Shown here one piece after another: positions 16,094-23,514 of a stretch of DNA of 64,000 bases. Each line of letters opens with the position of its first letter. The stretch's first letter is position 1. A model generated the notes under the pieces. That model was given only the letters and a program-made list of their open reading frames with translations. It was not told the origin of the DNA and did not search any database. This stretch comes from VFMC01 sp963791635. GTDB taxonomy: Bacteria; Actinomycetota; Acidimicrobiia; Acidimicrobiales; Ilumatobacteraceae. Location: NCBI GenBank assembly GCA_963791635.1, contig CAWBTC010000005.1, positions 186,001 to 250,000 on the forward strand. Direction: 5' to 3'. Position numbers and translations under genes: made by a program.

Positions 16094-17952
16094 GATGCAA
16101 CCCTCGCGAGAGCGACCTCGTGCGTGGCCAGTGTGGCGATCTGCGACACCAGGTCGGCGTGGCGCTTCGTGCGGTCCTGAGCCGACGATTGTGCGTCGGT
16201 CTGGGCCCGAGCCGCCGTCTCGGTGTAGGTGCGCACGAGCTCGGTGATGCGAGCGGTGAACTCGTCTCGCAGATCGCGTTGGATCTCGCGGATCAGGTTG
16301 CCGATCTGATTGCCCATCTCGAACTGCACATCGTCGAGGAACTGGCGAACCTGGCTCCGTGCGGCTTGTCGGCGAGCGGCGATCTTGCGCTTGCGATCGT
16401 CGGCGAGCCCCATCCCACCGAACACGGCACCGATCCCCAGCAGCACGGGGTTCGAAGCGATCAACACGCCGGCTGCGGTCGGCAGGAACGTACCGAGCAT
16501 GCCGAACATGTAGATCCCGCCCTGGGCGCCGCGGATGGTGGTGATCGAGGACGCGAACGCCTTCTTTCCTCCCGACGCATCCTGCTCGAGCGCCTTGCCC
16601 TGCCACATCTCGGTGACATCGAAGCTGGCGCCGATCGGTGACAGTTCGGCGAGGTCGAGGTGCTCGTCGCGAAGCAGTTCGATCACTTCGGCGCGGATGT
16701 CGTTGCGGCCCTTTTCGAGATCGACGAACACGTTGGTGACCTCGTCGGCGACGACGGTCTGGATGTACCGCGCCAGCTCGTCCCACTCGTCGCCCTTCGT
16801 CAGTGTCTCGATCCGCTCGTCCATCATGCGCGAGATGTTGCGGCTCGCGCCGCGGAATCGATAGCTGACGTTGTTCGACAGATCGGACACCTTGTCTCCG
16901 ACCAGAAGGTTCCACTTGGCTGCTGGACCGCGCAAGAACTCGAGCCGAGTCTTGGCCTGCTCGAGTGAGCGGAGCGCTTCGGCTGCCGTGGCCGGATCAG
17001 CCAGGATCGCTTGCTCGGCGCGCAGACCGGCCACGACCTGGCCGATGATCGCCTGCACATCGCCGACAGAACGCCTCGTCGCCGATGCTTTGGCCGGCCC
17101 GACGACGTCGTCACTGAGGTGCTTGACGACGTCGGGGATGCGGCTCAGCTCGTTGAGCGACTTGTCCTTGCGTTGGAGTGCCTCGTTGCGCAGTGCACTG
17201 CTGACGGCGACCATCGCCGGTGAGAAGCCGGCGTTCTGGAAGTGACCCCGGTTGAGGTCCATGATCCGCTGCCAGTTCGGGTAGAGATCGATCTTGGTCT
17301 GGGCGAACAACACGGTGGGGCACAGATCGGTGGCGTGCCGCAAGAACTCGACTTCGGGTGCGCTCAGCTCGGCCGAGGCGTCACTGACGAAGATCAGCCC
17401 GTCGGCGAAGGGCAAGAAGCTCAGCGTGGCCGCTGCATGGCCGGCACCGAGCCCGCCCATTCCTGGCGTGTCGACGATCACGAGGCCTTGTTTGAGCAGG
17501 GGGCTGGCGACGACGATGTCGACCCGTTCGACTCGCTTGTGGTTGCCGGGATTGCCGGCTTCGCTGACCCAGTCACCAACCTGGTCGATCGGGATCGTCT
17601 CGGTCGTGGGCGGATCGCCGGCCGCACCCGACTCGGCCTTTCGGCGCACGACCGCGGCTGGTTGTTCGCCCCATCGCACCAGCGTGATCGCCGACGTCGC
17701 CAGGTCGTCGTCGACAGGACAGACGGTCTGACCCAGCAGGGCATTGATCAGCGAGCTCTTGCCCTGCTTGAACTCTCCGACCACGCACACCACCGTCGCC
17801 GGCCGGCGGAGTCGAGCCGCCGCAACCGACGCCCGGTCGGCCAGGTCGCCGCGCCCGATCCCTTGGAGCGCCTTGGCGACCTCGATGATGAGGGCGTCCG
17901 CACCGGATGGCGCAGGTGTCGGGATGTTCGGTGCTGCCGACGTGTCGGTCAT
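16090..17952 (-). CDS. Dynamin-like GTPase with membrane hairpin, IniA-like
   Basis: A 620-residue bacterial dynamin-like protein. The P-loop is GEFKQGKSS (59-67), a switch-I threonine lies around LATSAIT (85-90), then DTPG (161-164) and TKID (219-222), so all GTPase motifs are intact. Long helical segments flank a hydrophobic hairpin at about 479-516 (GIYMFGMLGTFLPTAAGVLI and NPVLLGIGAVFGGMGL), consistent with membrane insertion. Mycobacterial IniA has this architecture and is established as a dynamin-like membrane protein induced by cell-wall-targeting drugs. It overlaps IniB-like (ATGA) and IniC-like (GTGA) genes, so the three are one translationally coupled operon. Lipid specificity and fission activity are inferred from family. 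Confidence 0.9.
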   Translation of the reverse strand: MTDTSAAPNIPTPAPSGADALIIEVAKALQGIGRGDLADRASVAAARLRRPATVVCVVGEFKQGKSSLINALLGQTVCPVDDDLATSAITLVRWGEQPAAVVRRKAESGAAGDPPTTETIPIDQVGDWVSEAGNPGNHKRVERVDIVVASPLLKQGLVIVDTPGMGGLGAGHAAATLSFLPFADGLIFVSDASAELSAPEVEFLRHATDLCPTVLFAQTKIDLYPNWQRIMDLNRGHFQNAGFSPAMVAVSSALRNEALQRKDKSLNELSRIPDVVKHLSDDVVGPAKASATRRSVGDVQAIIGQVVAGLRAEQAILADPATAAEALRSLEQAKTRLEFLRGPAAKWNLLVGDKVSDLSNNVSYRFRGASRNISRMMDERIETLTKGDEWDELARYIQTVVADEVTNVFVDLEKGRNDIRAEVIELLRDEHLDLAELSPIGASFDVTEMWQGKALEQDASGGKKAFASSITTIRGAQGGIYMFGMLGTFLPTAAGVLIASNPVLLGIGAVFGGMGLADDRKRKIAARRQAARSQVRQFLDDVQFEMGNQIGNLIREIQRDLRDEFTARITELVRTYTETAARAQTDAQSSAQDRTKRHADLVSQIATLATHEVALARVAS

Positions 17953-19394
17953 TGGCCGATGTCGTCCCAGACATCTTCGGCCGCCGACTCGGCGACTTCG
18001 GCGCTGACGATGTCGGACGTGAAGTCGTCGAACGCATCGGCCTCGACGAGCTCGACCACCTGACCGAGGCTGGCCTGTCCCGACGAGATCGCCGTGCTGA
18101 GATCCCCCGAACCGGCAAGTTCGCTCATCGACTGAGCCTGAGCCTGAGCCTGAGCGTCTGGGCTCAGCTCGGGCGCGAGTGCAGGTGCCTCGGAGAGCGC
18201 CGCGCTGCTGGCCGTCGGTGCGGAGGCAGCGCCTACGCCGGCAGCCGCGTCATCGAATCCGGTCACGTCGACGTCACCGGTGATGCTCGAGCTCCGCTCG
18301 CCGGCGGCCGATCGGGTGCCCAAGAGCTCCACCGACGCATCGATGGCCCGGTCACCGGCGCTGAGACCACCGTCGGCTTCGATGGTCGACGAGCGATTGC
18401 CGGCCTCGTCGGTCGAGCTGCTGAATCCAGCATGCGCGTCGGCGGCCATCGACTTGCCTCCGGGTCCGGTCGCAGTGGCTTCGAAGCCGGCCTCGGCGAA
18501 CACATCACCGTCCGCGAGCCCGGCCGAGGCATCGCTGTGGAATCCGGCCCCTGCGTCGCCGGGGCCGTCGATCAACACGTCGGTGGTGGTCGAGGCGCTG
18601 AAGCCGTCACGTCCGAGGTCGATCGAAGCATCGTTGTGGAAGCTGGCGCCGGTGTCGCCGGGGCCGTCGATCAGCACATCGGTGGTGGTCGACGCAGCGA
18701 AACCCTGCGGACCGAGCTCGACGGAGGTTTCGTTGCGGAAGCTGGCACCGGTGTCGAGCGGCCCATCGGCGAAGACATCGACCACCGAGGTCGCCCCCCA
18801 GGTGCCGTCGGCGTTGCGGGAGAGCTCACCGGACACCTCGCCACCGATCGAGCCGAAGGGCAAGGGCAGCGTTGCCTGGATCTCGCCACCGATCGACACG
18901 GTGCCATCGGTGCCGATGTTCAGATGACCTTCTGCGTACGGCAGTGGTCCCCAATCGACGCCGAGTGAACCACTCATCGCGAGGCCGTCGTCGGAGTCGT
19001 AGGAGATCTCGCCGCTCGCAATCCCGACGTCGAAGCCGGCGTGAGCATCGAATCCCTTCTCGCCGATGCTGATGCCGGCCGAGGCGAAGCCAAGGTTGAT
19101 CTCTCCGGTCAGCTGACCTTGTTCGTAGTCGACATCGATGACGCCGCCGGTGATGAAATCGACCGGGTCGAAGATCATTGCGTCGGCAGCGGTCAAGGTC
19201 CAGTCGACGAGGGTCTCGGCAACATCGACGACGACTTCGGCGACATCCTCGACGACGTCGACCACCACTTCGGCCACGTCCTCGACGACATCGACCACCG
19301 CCTCGACGACATCCTCCGCCGCCTGACCGACCCAATCCACGGCATCCTCGACGGCGTTGCCGACGTCGTTCCAGAAGTTGTCCCAATCGCTCAT
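17949..19394 (-). CDS. IniB-like repeat protein with amphipathic N-terminus
   Basis: A 481-residue acidic protein with no named family evident from sequence. It occupies the iniB position, first in the operon before the two dynamins. Residues about 10-68 are 11-residue Val/Asp/Glu repeats (VVDVVEDVAEV), predicted to form a long amphipathic helix that could lie on a membrane. Residues about 203-295 are 33-residue repeats built round DVLIDGPGDTGASF, and the whole middle is Gly/Ser/Ala-rich beta-like sequence. The tail contains AQAQAQ and a helical end. Mycobacterial IniB is also a low-complexity, repeat-rich protein, so similarity is architectural. The start ATG 19394 has GGGAG about 8 bases upstream. 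The gene shares a divergent promoter with the LpqN-like gene. Confidence 0.7.
   Translation of the reverse strand: MSDWDNFWNDVGNAVEDAVDWVGQAAEDVVEAVVDVVEDVAEVVVDVVEDVAEVVVDVAETLVDWTLTAADAMIFDPVDFITGGVIDVDYEQGQLTGEINLGFASAGISIGEKGFDAHAGFDVGIASGEISYDSDDGLAMSGSLGVDWGPLPYAEGHLNIGTDGTVSIGGEIQATLPLPFGSIGGEVSGELSRNADGTWGATSVVDVFADGPLDTGASFRNETSVELGPQGFAASTTTDVLIDGPGDTGASFHNDASIDLGRDGFSASTTTDVLIDGPGDAGAGFHSDASAGLADGDVFAEAGFEATATGPGGKSMAADAHAGFSSSTDEAGNRSSTIEADGGLSAGDRAIDASVELLGTRSAAGERSSSITGDVDVTGFDDAAAGVGAASAPTASSAALSEAPALAPELSPDAQAQAQAQSMSELAGSGDLSTAISSGQASLGQVVELVEADAFDDFTSDIVSAEVAESAAEDVWDDIGQ
18500..18790 (-). repeat. 99-bp coding repeats in the IniB-like gene
   Basis: About three units of 99 bp, each encoding a 33-residue block that includes DVLIDGPGDTGASF and a [ND]-x-[TS] segment. 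The second and third units (near 18689 and 18590 at their 5' ends) are closest to each other, suggesting recent duplication within the gene. Confidence 0.6.
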
Positions 19395-19472
19395 GCCGCT
19401 GCTCCCTTTCGTTGTGTCATCGGCCGCACTCGGCAGGTACCAGTGATGGTAGAGACATCGCAGACAGCGGTC

Positions 19473-19490
19473 ACCGGGAGCCTTCCCGGT
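19473..19490. promoter_or_regulatory. Inverted repeat in the divergent iniB-like/LpqN-like promoter
   Basis: ACCGGGA-GCCT-TCCCGGT, perfect 7-bp arms with a 4-bp spacer, midway in the 167-bp gap between the IniB-like gene (minus, start 19394) and the LpqN-like gene (plus, start 19562). A second, weaker palindrome ACCCG-TTGG-CGGGT lies at 19525-19538. Either could be an operator, for instance for the LuxR-type regulator encoded at 23511-25835. Hairpin formation in RNA is the alternative. Confidence 0.45.
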
Positions 19491-19561
19491 TCGCAACAGT
19501 TCACGCCCGGTGCCAGACCGGACCACCCGTTGGCGGGTCCGCCGTGCACTAGGGTCAGGTG

Positions 19562-20083
19562 ATGCAGGAAGAACAACCGGCTCACGCATCGACGGCGCGG
19601 ATCGCAGTGCATCCGAGTGCGATGATCCCCGGCATCCCGCGATTCGTCGTTGCGATACCTGACGGATGGGTCATCGACGAGGCACCCGGAGCCTTGTGCG
19701 TCGTCAGGCAACCTGACGCCGATTCTGACGGGTTCTGGGTGAACGCGATCATTCGTCACGACACGGTTGCCCGCTCGGTCGACTTCGAACGTGCCGCCAA
19801 GGCCACGTGGGCGAAGTTGAAGAGGACCACGCCGAGCGCGGTCGATCATGGTGAACGGATTGCACGATTCGGCAACAACATCGTGTACCTGCGAGGGGTG
19901 AATCTCGACGGTCCGACAGGTCGGCCGCTGGCGCAGGTGCAGGCGATGTTCTTCGCTCCCGTGACAGAAGGCGGCAAGCTCGTCGACTTCTTCCAGATCA
20001 TCGGGACGAGTCAGCGAGACGAGTCGGTGCAAGCCAACATGGCAGCCTTCCTCGACCTGATCTCGAGCTTCCGTTTCGTCTGA
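19562..20083 (+). CDS. LpqN/PsbP-like small protein beside the ini operon
   Basis: A 173-residue protein without signal peptide or membrane helix. The pattern (IPRFVVAIPDGW, a central NAIIRHD strand, YLRGVNLDG, then alternating strands ending LDLISSFRF) resembles the Mog1/PsbP-like alpha-beta fold of LpqN/LpqT and DcrB proteins. Those family members are often lipoproteins, but no lipobox is present here. GTG 19559 and ATG 19562 are adjacent possible starts; I used the ATG. It is divergent from the IniB-like gene and convergent with the frameshifted Hsp70 gene (23 bases). Its function is unknown; location suggests it belongs to the envelope-stress locus. Confidence 0.55.
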   Translation: MQEEQPAHASTARIAVHPSAMIPGIPRFVVAIPDGWVIDEAPGALCVVRQPDADSDGFWVNAIIRHDTVARSVDFERAAKATWAKLKRTTPSAVDHGERIARFGNNIVYLRGVNLDGPTGRPLAQVQAMFFAPVTEGGKLVDFFQIIGTSQRDESVQANMAAFLDLISSFRFV

Positions 20084-20106
20084 CTCGGCCGACCCTCGGT
20101 CGCTGC

Positions 20107-23100
20107 TCATGGCTCGAACGAGAGCGTGTCAGGTGCAGCCGGCGTGATGTCGCTGGCGAGGTCGGCGGCGAAATCGGCCTCCTCCAGCACGAGATCGTCG
20201 ATCGGTACGGGGATCGGCTCGATCTCGGTGATCGGATCGACGTGGATCTCGACCATCTCGATCACCTGGTCGGTTTCGATCATCCTTGCGACGGCCTCGG
20301 GGGCGTCGACCAAGGCCGGTGCGTCGGGCTCGTCGAGTGCAAGGTCGGCTGTGCCGACCATCGAGGCAACCGATACATCGCCGAGCACGTCGTCGGCGAG
20401 ATGGATCGGAGTGACGGTCGCAACATCGATCGGTTGATTGCCGACGAGCACCGGCTGTTCTGCCGGCGGGATGTACGTCGCTCTCACATCGGTGATCTCC
20501 AGCGGGGTTGCCGGTCCGTCACCGTCGCCTTTCACATCGAGTGATCTTCCCGCTGGGGCAAGGTGGTCCGACGCTGCCGGCAATGAGGCCGCTCCCGGTT
20601 CGGCGATCATCAGGTCGAAGTCGTCCTTGAGGCCACCGATTCGGACTGGTTGGTCCAACCCGATCAGGATTGCTGCCGGATCGACTGGTTGGTCCAAGCC
20701 GATCAGGATTGCTGCCGGATCGACTGGTTGGTCCAAGCCGATCAGGATTGCTGCCGGGTCGACTTCGAAGTCCACGGTCTCGGTGGCGGACGTGTCCTGC
20801 GAGTCGGAGTCGACGTCCTTCGCGGCGGCAGGATCGGCGATCTCGTCGGTGCCTTGTTCCTCGCGCTCGTGTGGGTCCGCGATCAGGACGAACGACTCCG
20901 AGGACGTCGCTCCGTCGGTCGAGCCGGCGTCGGTCGAGCCGGCGTCGGTCGAGCCGGTGTCGGGCACGCCGGTGTCGGGCACGCCGGTGTCGGGCACGCC
21001 GGTGTCGGGCACGCCGGTGTCGGTCGTGCTCGGTTCTGCGCTGTCGGGATGATCCGCGATGAGGACGGACGATTCCGACGACGCATCGTCAGCAGGGGCC
21101 GCGATGTCGGTCTCGACAGGGGTGTCGACGGGGATGGCGGGGGGCATGTCAACGTCGGCCGGGGTCGCGGCATCGGCCTCGTTGTCACGTTGCGCCTCTT
21201 GGATCAACGCATCGATCTTCTGATCCTGGGTGAAGTCCTGCACGCGCTGGTCGTACTCGTCACGCATCTCGGCGAGTGCCTCCTGTGCCGTCTGACCAGG
21301 CGCCGGATCGAATCGCTCGACCGTGTCGATCAGTTCTTGGCGGAGTCGTTGAGCGTCCTGCGGGCTGGTACCCGCCGGTGCCTCGAAGTCCTCGAGCCGC
21401 TCGAGCAGTGCCGCCCGCGCCGCCTCGAACTCGGCGTCGACCGGGGGAGTCATTGGCTGTTCGACGGGCGCGACGGGCGCGACGGGCGCGACGGGCTGCG
21501 ATGCTGCCGCGGAAGGAGCGGCAGACGGTGCGTCCGCCGACCCGCCGTCGGCTCCGGGACCCTGCGCGGATGCCGGACGTTGTCCATCTGCAGCATCAGC
21601 CGCCCGTGGTCGAGCACCATCGCCGCCGCCTCGTGCCGACTCGGATTCCGCTCGAGGTGCTTGCCTCGACGAGGCCTCGCCGGGAGCGGCGGGAGCAGCT
21701 GCGGCGAGCGGGGTGCCGAGCGGACCAGCGACCGGTTCGCCAACGCGCCCCGCGTCGGCCGACACGACCGCCTCGAAGGCATCCATGCTGTTGTCGCTGA
21801 CGGGCGCCTCTCGCTCGAGCTGGTCGGCGGACTTGAACGGCTCGTCGGCAGCTGTGCCGTCGGACGGCCCGGTCTGGCCGGCTGCCGGTTCAGCGTCTCC
21901 GCCGCCGGCGGCTTCGACGATGTCATCGCCGTACATCACGCCTGCGGCGACCGCGGCTGCGGCTGCGGCGGCACCTCCTGCGATCTTCGCGGCTTTCGAG
22001 GCACCCTGCTTCTTGGCAGCCGGCGGCGGCGCGGGAGTCGAACGCCCGCCCGCGGGGGTGCCCGGAGCTGAATCGGCCGGAGGGGTCGTTTGGTCGGTCA
22101 TGATGGTCTCCATGGGCGAGGCCGAGGCTGTGTCGGCGAGAGGCGTGAGCGGTCGGGATGTTGCGTGAGATGTGGAGGCAATCGCTTCGGCTGCCCCGGC
22201 AGCGACGACCAGTTTCGGGTCGAGGTCGTTGAGCACCGGTCGCCCGAGATGTCCGGCGACCAGTTCGGCGACGAGAGGGATGCGTGATCCACCGCCCGAG
22301 AGCACGACTCCGGCGAGATCGCTCGGGGTCAGGCCGGCGGCGGCAATCGTGCGATCGAGGGCCTGCAAGGTCTCGGTGATGTATGGGCGCAACGCCGTCT
22401 CGAACTCGTCGCGCGTCATCCGTACCGAGGTGTCGAGCCCCGGCAGGACGACGCTGATGGATGCGTCGCTCTTGGTCGACAAGTCGTGCTTGGCCACCGT
22501 GCAGGCAGACCGGAGCAGGGCGACGGCGCGGCGCACGTCGTCGTCGTTGCGATCGAGCTGCTCCAACACGCCCCCGAGCGCCCCCGCGACGTGCTTGAAC
22601 ACCAATTGATCGAACTCCACGCCACCGCAATGCTCGAGCGATTGAGACGTACCGACCAGGGAGGGTCCGGACTCGGAGAGCGACACGATGGCGGCGTCGA
22701 ACGTGCCGCCGAGGTCGTAGACCGCAACGATGTCGCCGGTCGAGATGCGCCCCGCCGACTGCGTAACGACGGGCGGCGCAATCGGCTCGGCGATCAGCTC
22801 GACGTCGACGAAGCCGAGCGAGGTTCCGATCGTTCGCAGCAACTCGAGCTTGTATCCGCGCCACGAGGCCGGATGGGTGAGCGCCAGCGTTGCGGTCGAG
22901 GTGTCGATGCCGGAGTCGGCGATGACGCCCATGAACAGTGCGCCGACCAACGCGTCGGGCTGGATCGGTCGGCCGTCGAGGACGATCGGGGGTGGTGTCA
23001 CCGAATCGCTGCTTGAGCTGGCGTGTGCCACGGGCCGGGTGTGCGGCGAGCACCTGTTCGGCCTCCGCACCCACGACGAAACCATCGTCTCCGAGCGCCA

Positions 23101-23209
23101 CTGCCGAGGAGATCTCGCTGGTCGCGCCGGGCTCGGAGGCCCGGACGGCGACGGTCACCAATGTGCCGAGGTCGACTCCGAGTCGGGGGCGAGGGCTGAG
23201 GTTGCTCAC
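20107..23209 (-). CDS. Hsp70-family protein with long repeat-rich tail, frame broken by one extra base
   Basis: The N-terminal 70 residues (SNLSPRPRLGVDLGTLVTVAV...) and the rest of the Hsp70 domain lie in different frames. Removing one C from the five-C run at 22992-22988 restores a continuous 1033-residue protein and produces RFGDTTPIVLDGRP, which aligns exactly with RLGDPVPIVIGDAS of the Hsp70 at 12212. The phosphate-2 motif is DLGGTFD, one glycine short of DLGGGTFD, so ATP hydrolysis may be weakened. The adenosine motif LSGGGSRIP is present. After about residue 340 come an Ala-rich hydrophobic stretch (AAAAAAAVAAGVMYG), Pro/Ala linkers, a coiled region and several exact repeats. GTG 23209 overlaps the upstream stop. 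It is either a sequencing error or a decaying gene. Confidence 0.75.
20646..20765 (-). repeat. 39-bp tandem repeat (three copies) in the Hsp70 tail
   Basis: Three nearly identical 39-bp units encode DPAAILIGLDQPV three times in succession. Only a few bases differ between copies, so the expansion is recent. Two related but dispersed motifs, SVLIADHPD and FVLIADPHE, occur earlier in the same tail, suggesting that a short hydrophobic 'xLIxD' linear motif is being multiplied. Confidence 0.85.
20925..21030 (-). repeat. 15-bp tandem repeats in the Hsp70 tail
   Basis: Seven 15-bp units in two groups encode about four PDTGV repeats followed by three STDAG repeats. They form a flexible, proline-containing linker. 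A separate 9-bp repeat encoding APV is at about 21463-21492. Confidence 0.8.
22988..22992 (-). other. Single-base frameshift in a homopolymer
   Basis: A run of five G (five C on the coding strand) sits exactly where the Hsp70 reading frame changes. A four-base run would give one uninterrupted gene. No slippery heptamer or following structure typical of programmed frameshifting stands out. Confidence 0.75.
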
Positions 23210-23514
23210 TCCTTGAACGGTACGTGATGGCCCTCGGTCTGTGAACCGGGTGGATTCCCTGATTTCGGTCGAGTCGTCGTCGAGCCATCATCGAGTTCGT
23301 CATCGAGTTCAGCATCGAGTTCATCGTCGAGTTCATCGTCGAGTTCGTCGTCGAGCCCGTGCACCGGTGTGGCCGTGACCTGCTCGAGAAAGGCGCGCTG
23401 ATCCGGTGTGAGCTCCGATTGGTCCGAAGAAACGCTGACGGACGCCCAGGGGTCGGGGGCATCGATGCCACGGCGCTCGAGCTCGTCCTCGAGGGCTCGC
23501 CACCAGTCAGTCAT
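23206..23514 (-). CDS. Small DDEL-repeat protein between the regulator and Hsp70
   Basis: A 102-residue acidic protein. Its first 50 residues are helical (MTDWWRALEDELERRG; LTPDQRAFLEQV). The middle is five to six DDEL tetrapeptides from a 12-bp DNA repeat (about 23288-23356). The end is hydrophilic. No family is recognised. It overlaps the LuxR-type gene (ATGA, start 23514) and the Hsp70 gene (GTGA), so the three are translated as a unit. That suggests a helper of the regulator or of the Hsp70 protein, but no function is shown. Confidence 0.65.
   Translation of the reverse strand: MTDWWRALEDELERRGIDAPDPWASVSVSSDQSELTPDQRAFLEQVTATPVHGLDDELDDELDDELDAELDDELDDGSTTTRPKSGNPPGSQTEGHHVPFKE

Noticed and set aside
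14609..16915. A 768-codon version of the IniC-like GTPase
   Set aside because: The extra 274 codons overlap the IniA-like gene in a different frame and lack structure; the GTG at 16093 forms a GTGA overlap instead.
20646..21030. CRISPR array or mobile-element repeats
   Set aside because: The repeats are contiguous, in frame within a coding region and lack spacers.
22980..23020. Programmed +1 frameshifting in the Hsp70 gene
   Set aside because: No known slippery signal, stop codon at the shift or stimulatory structure is apparent. A one-base length change in a homopolymer is simpler.
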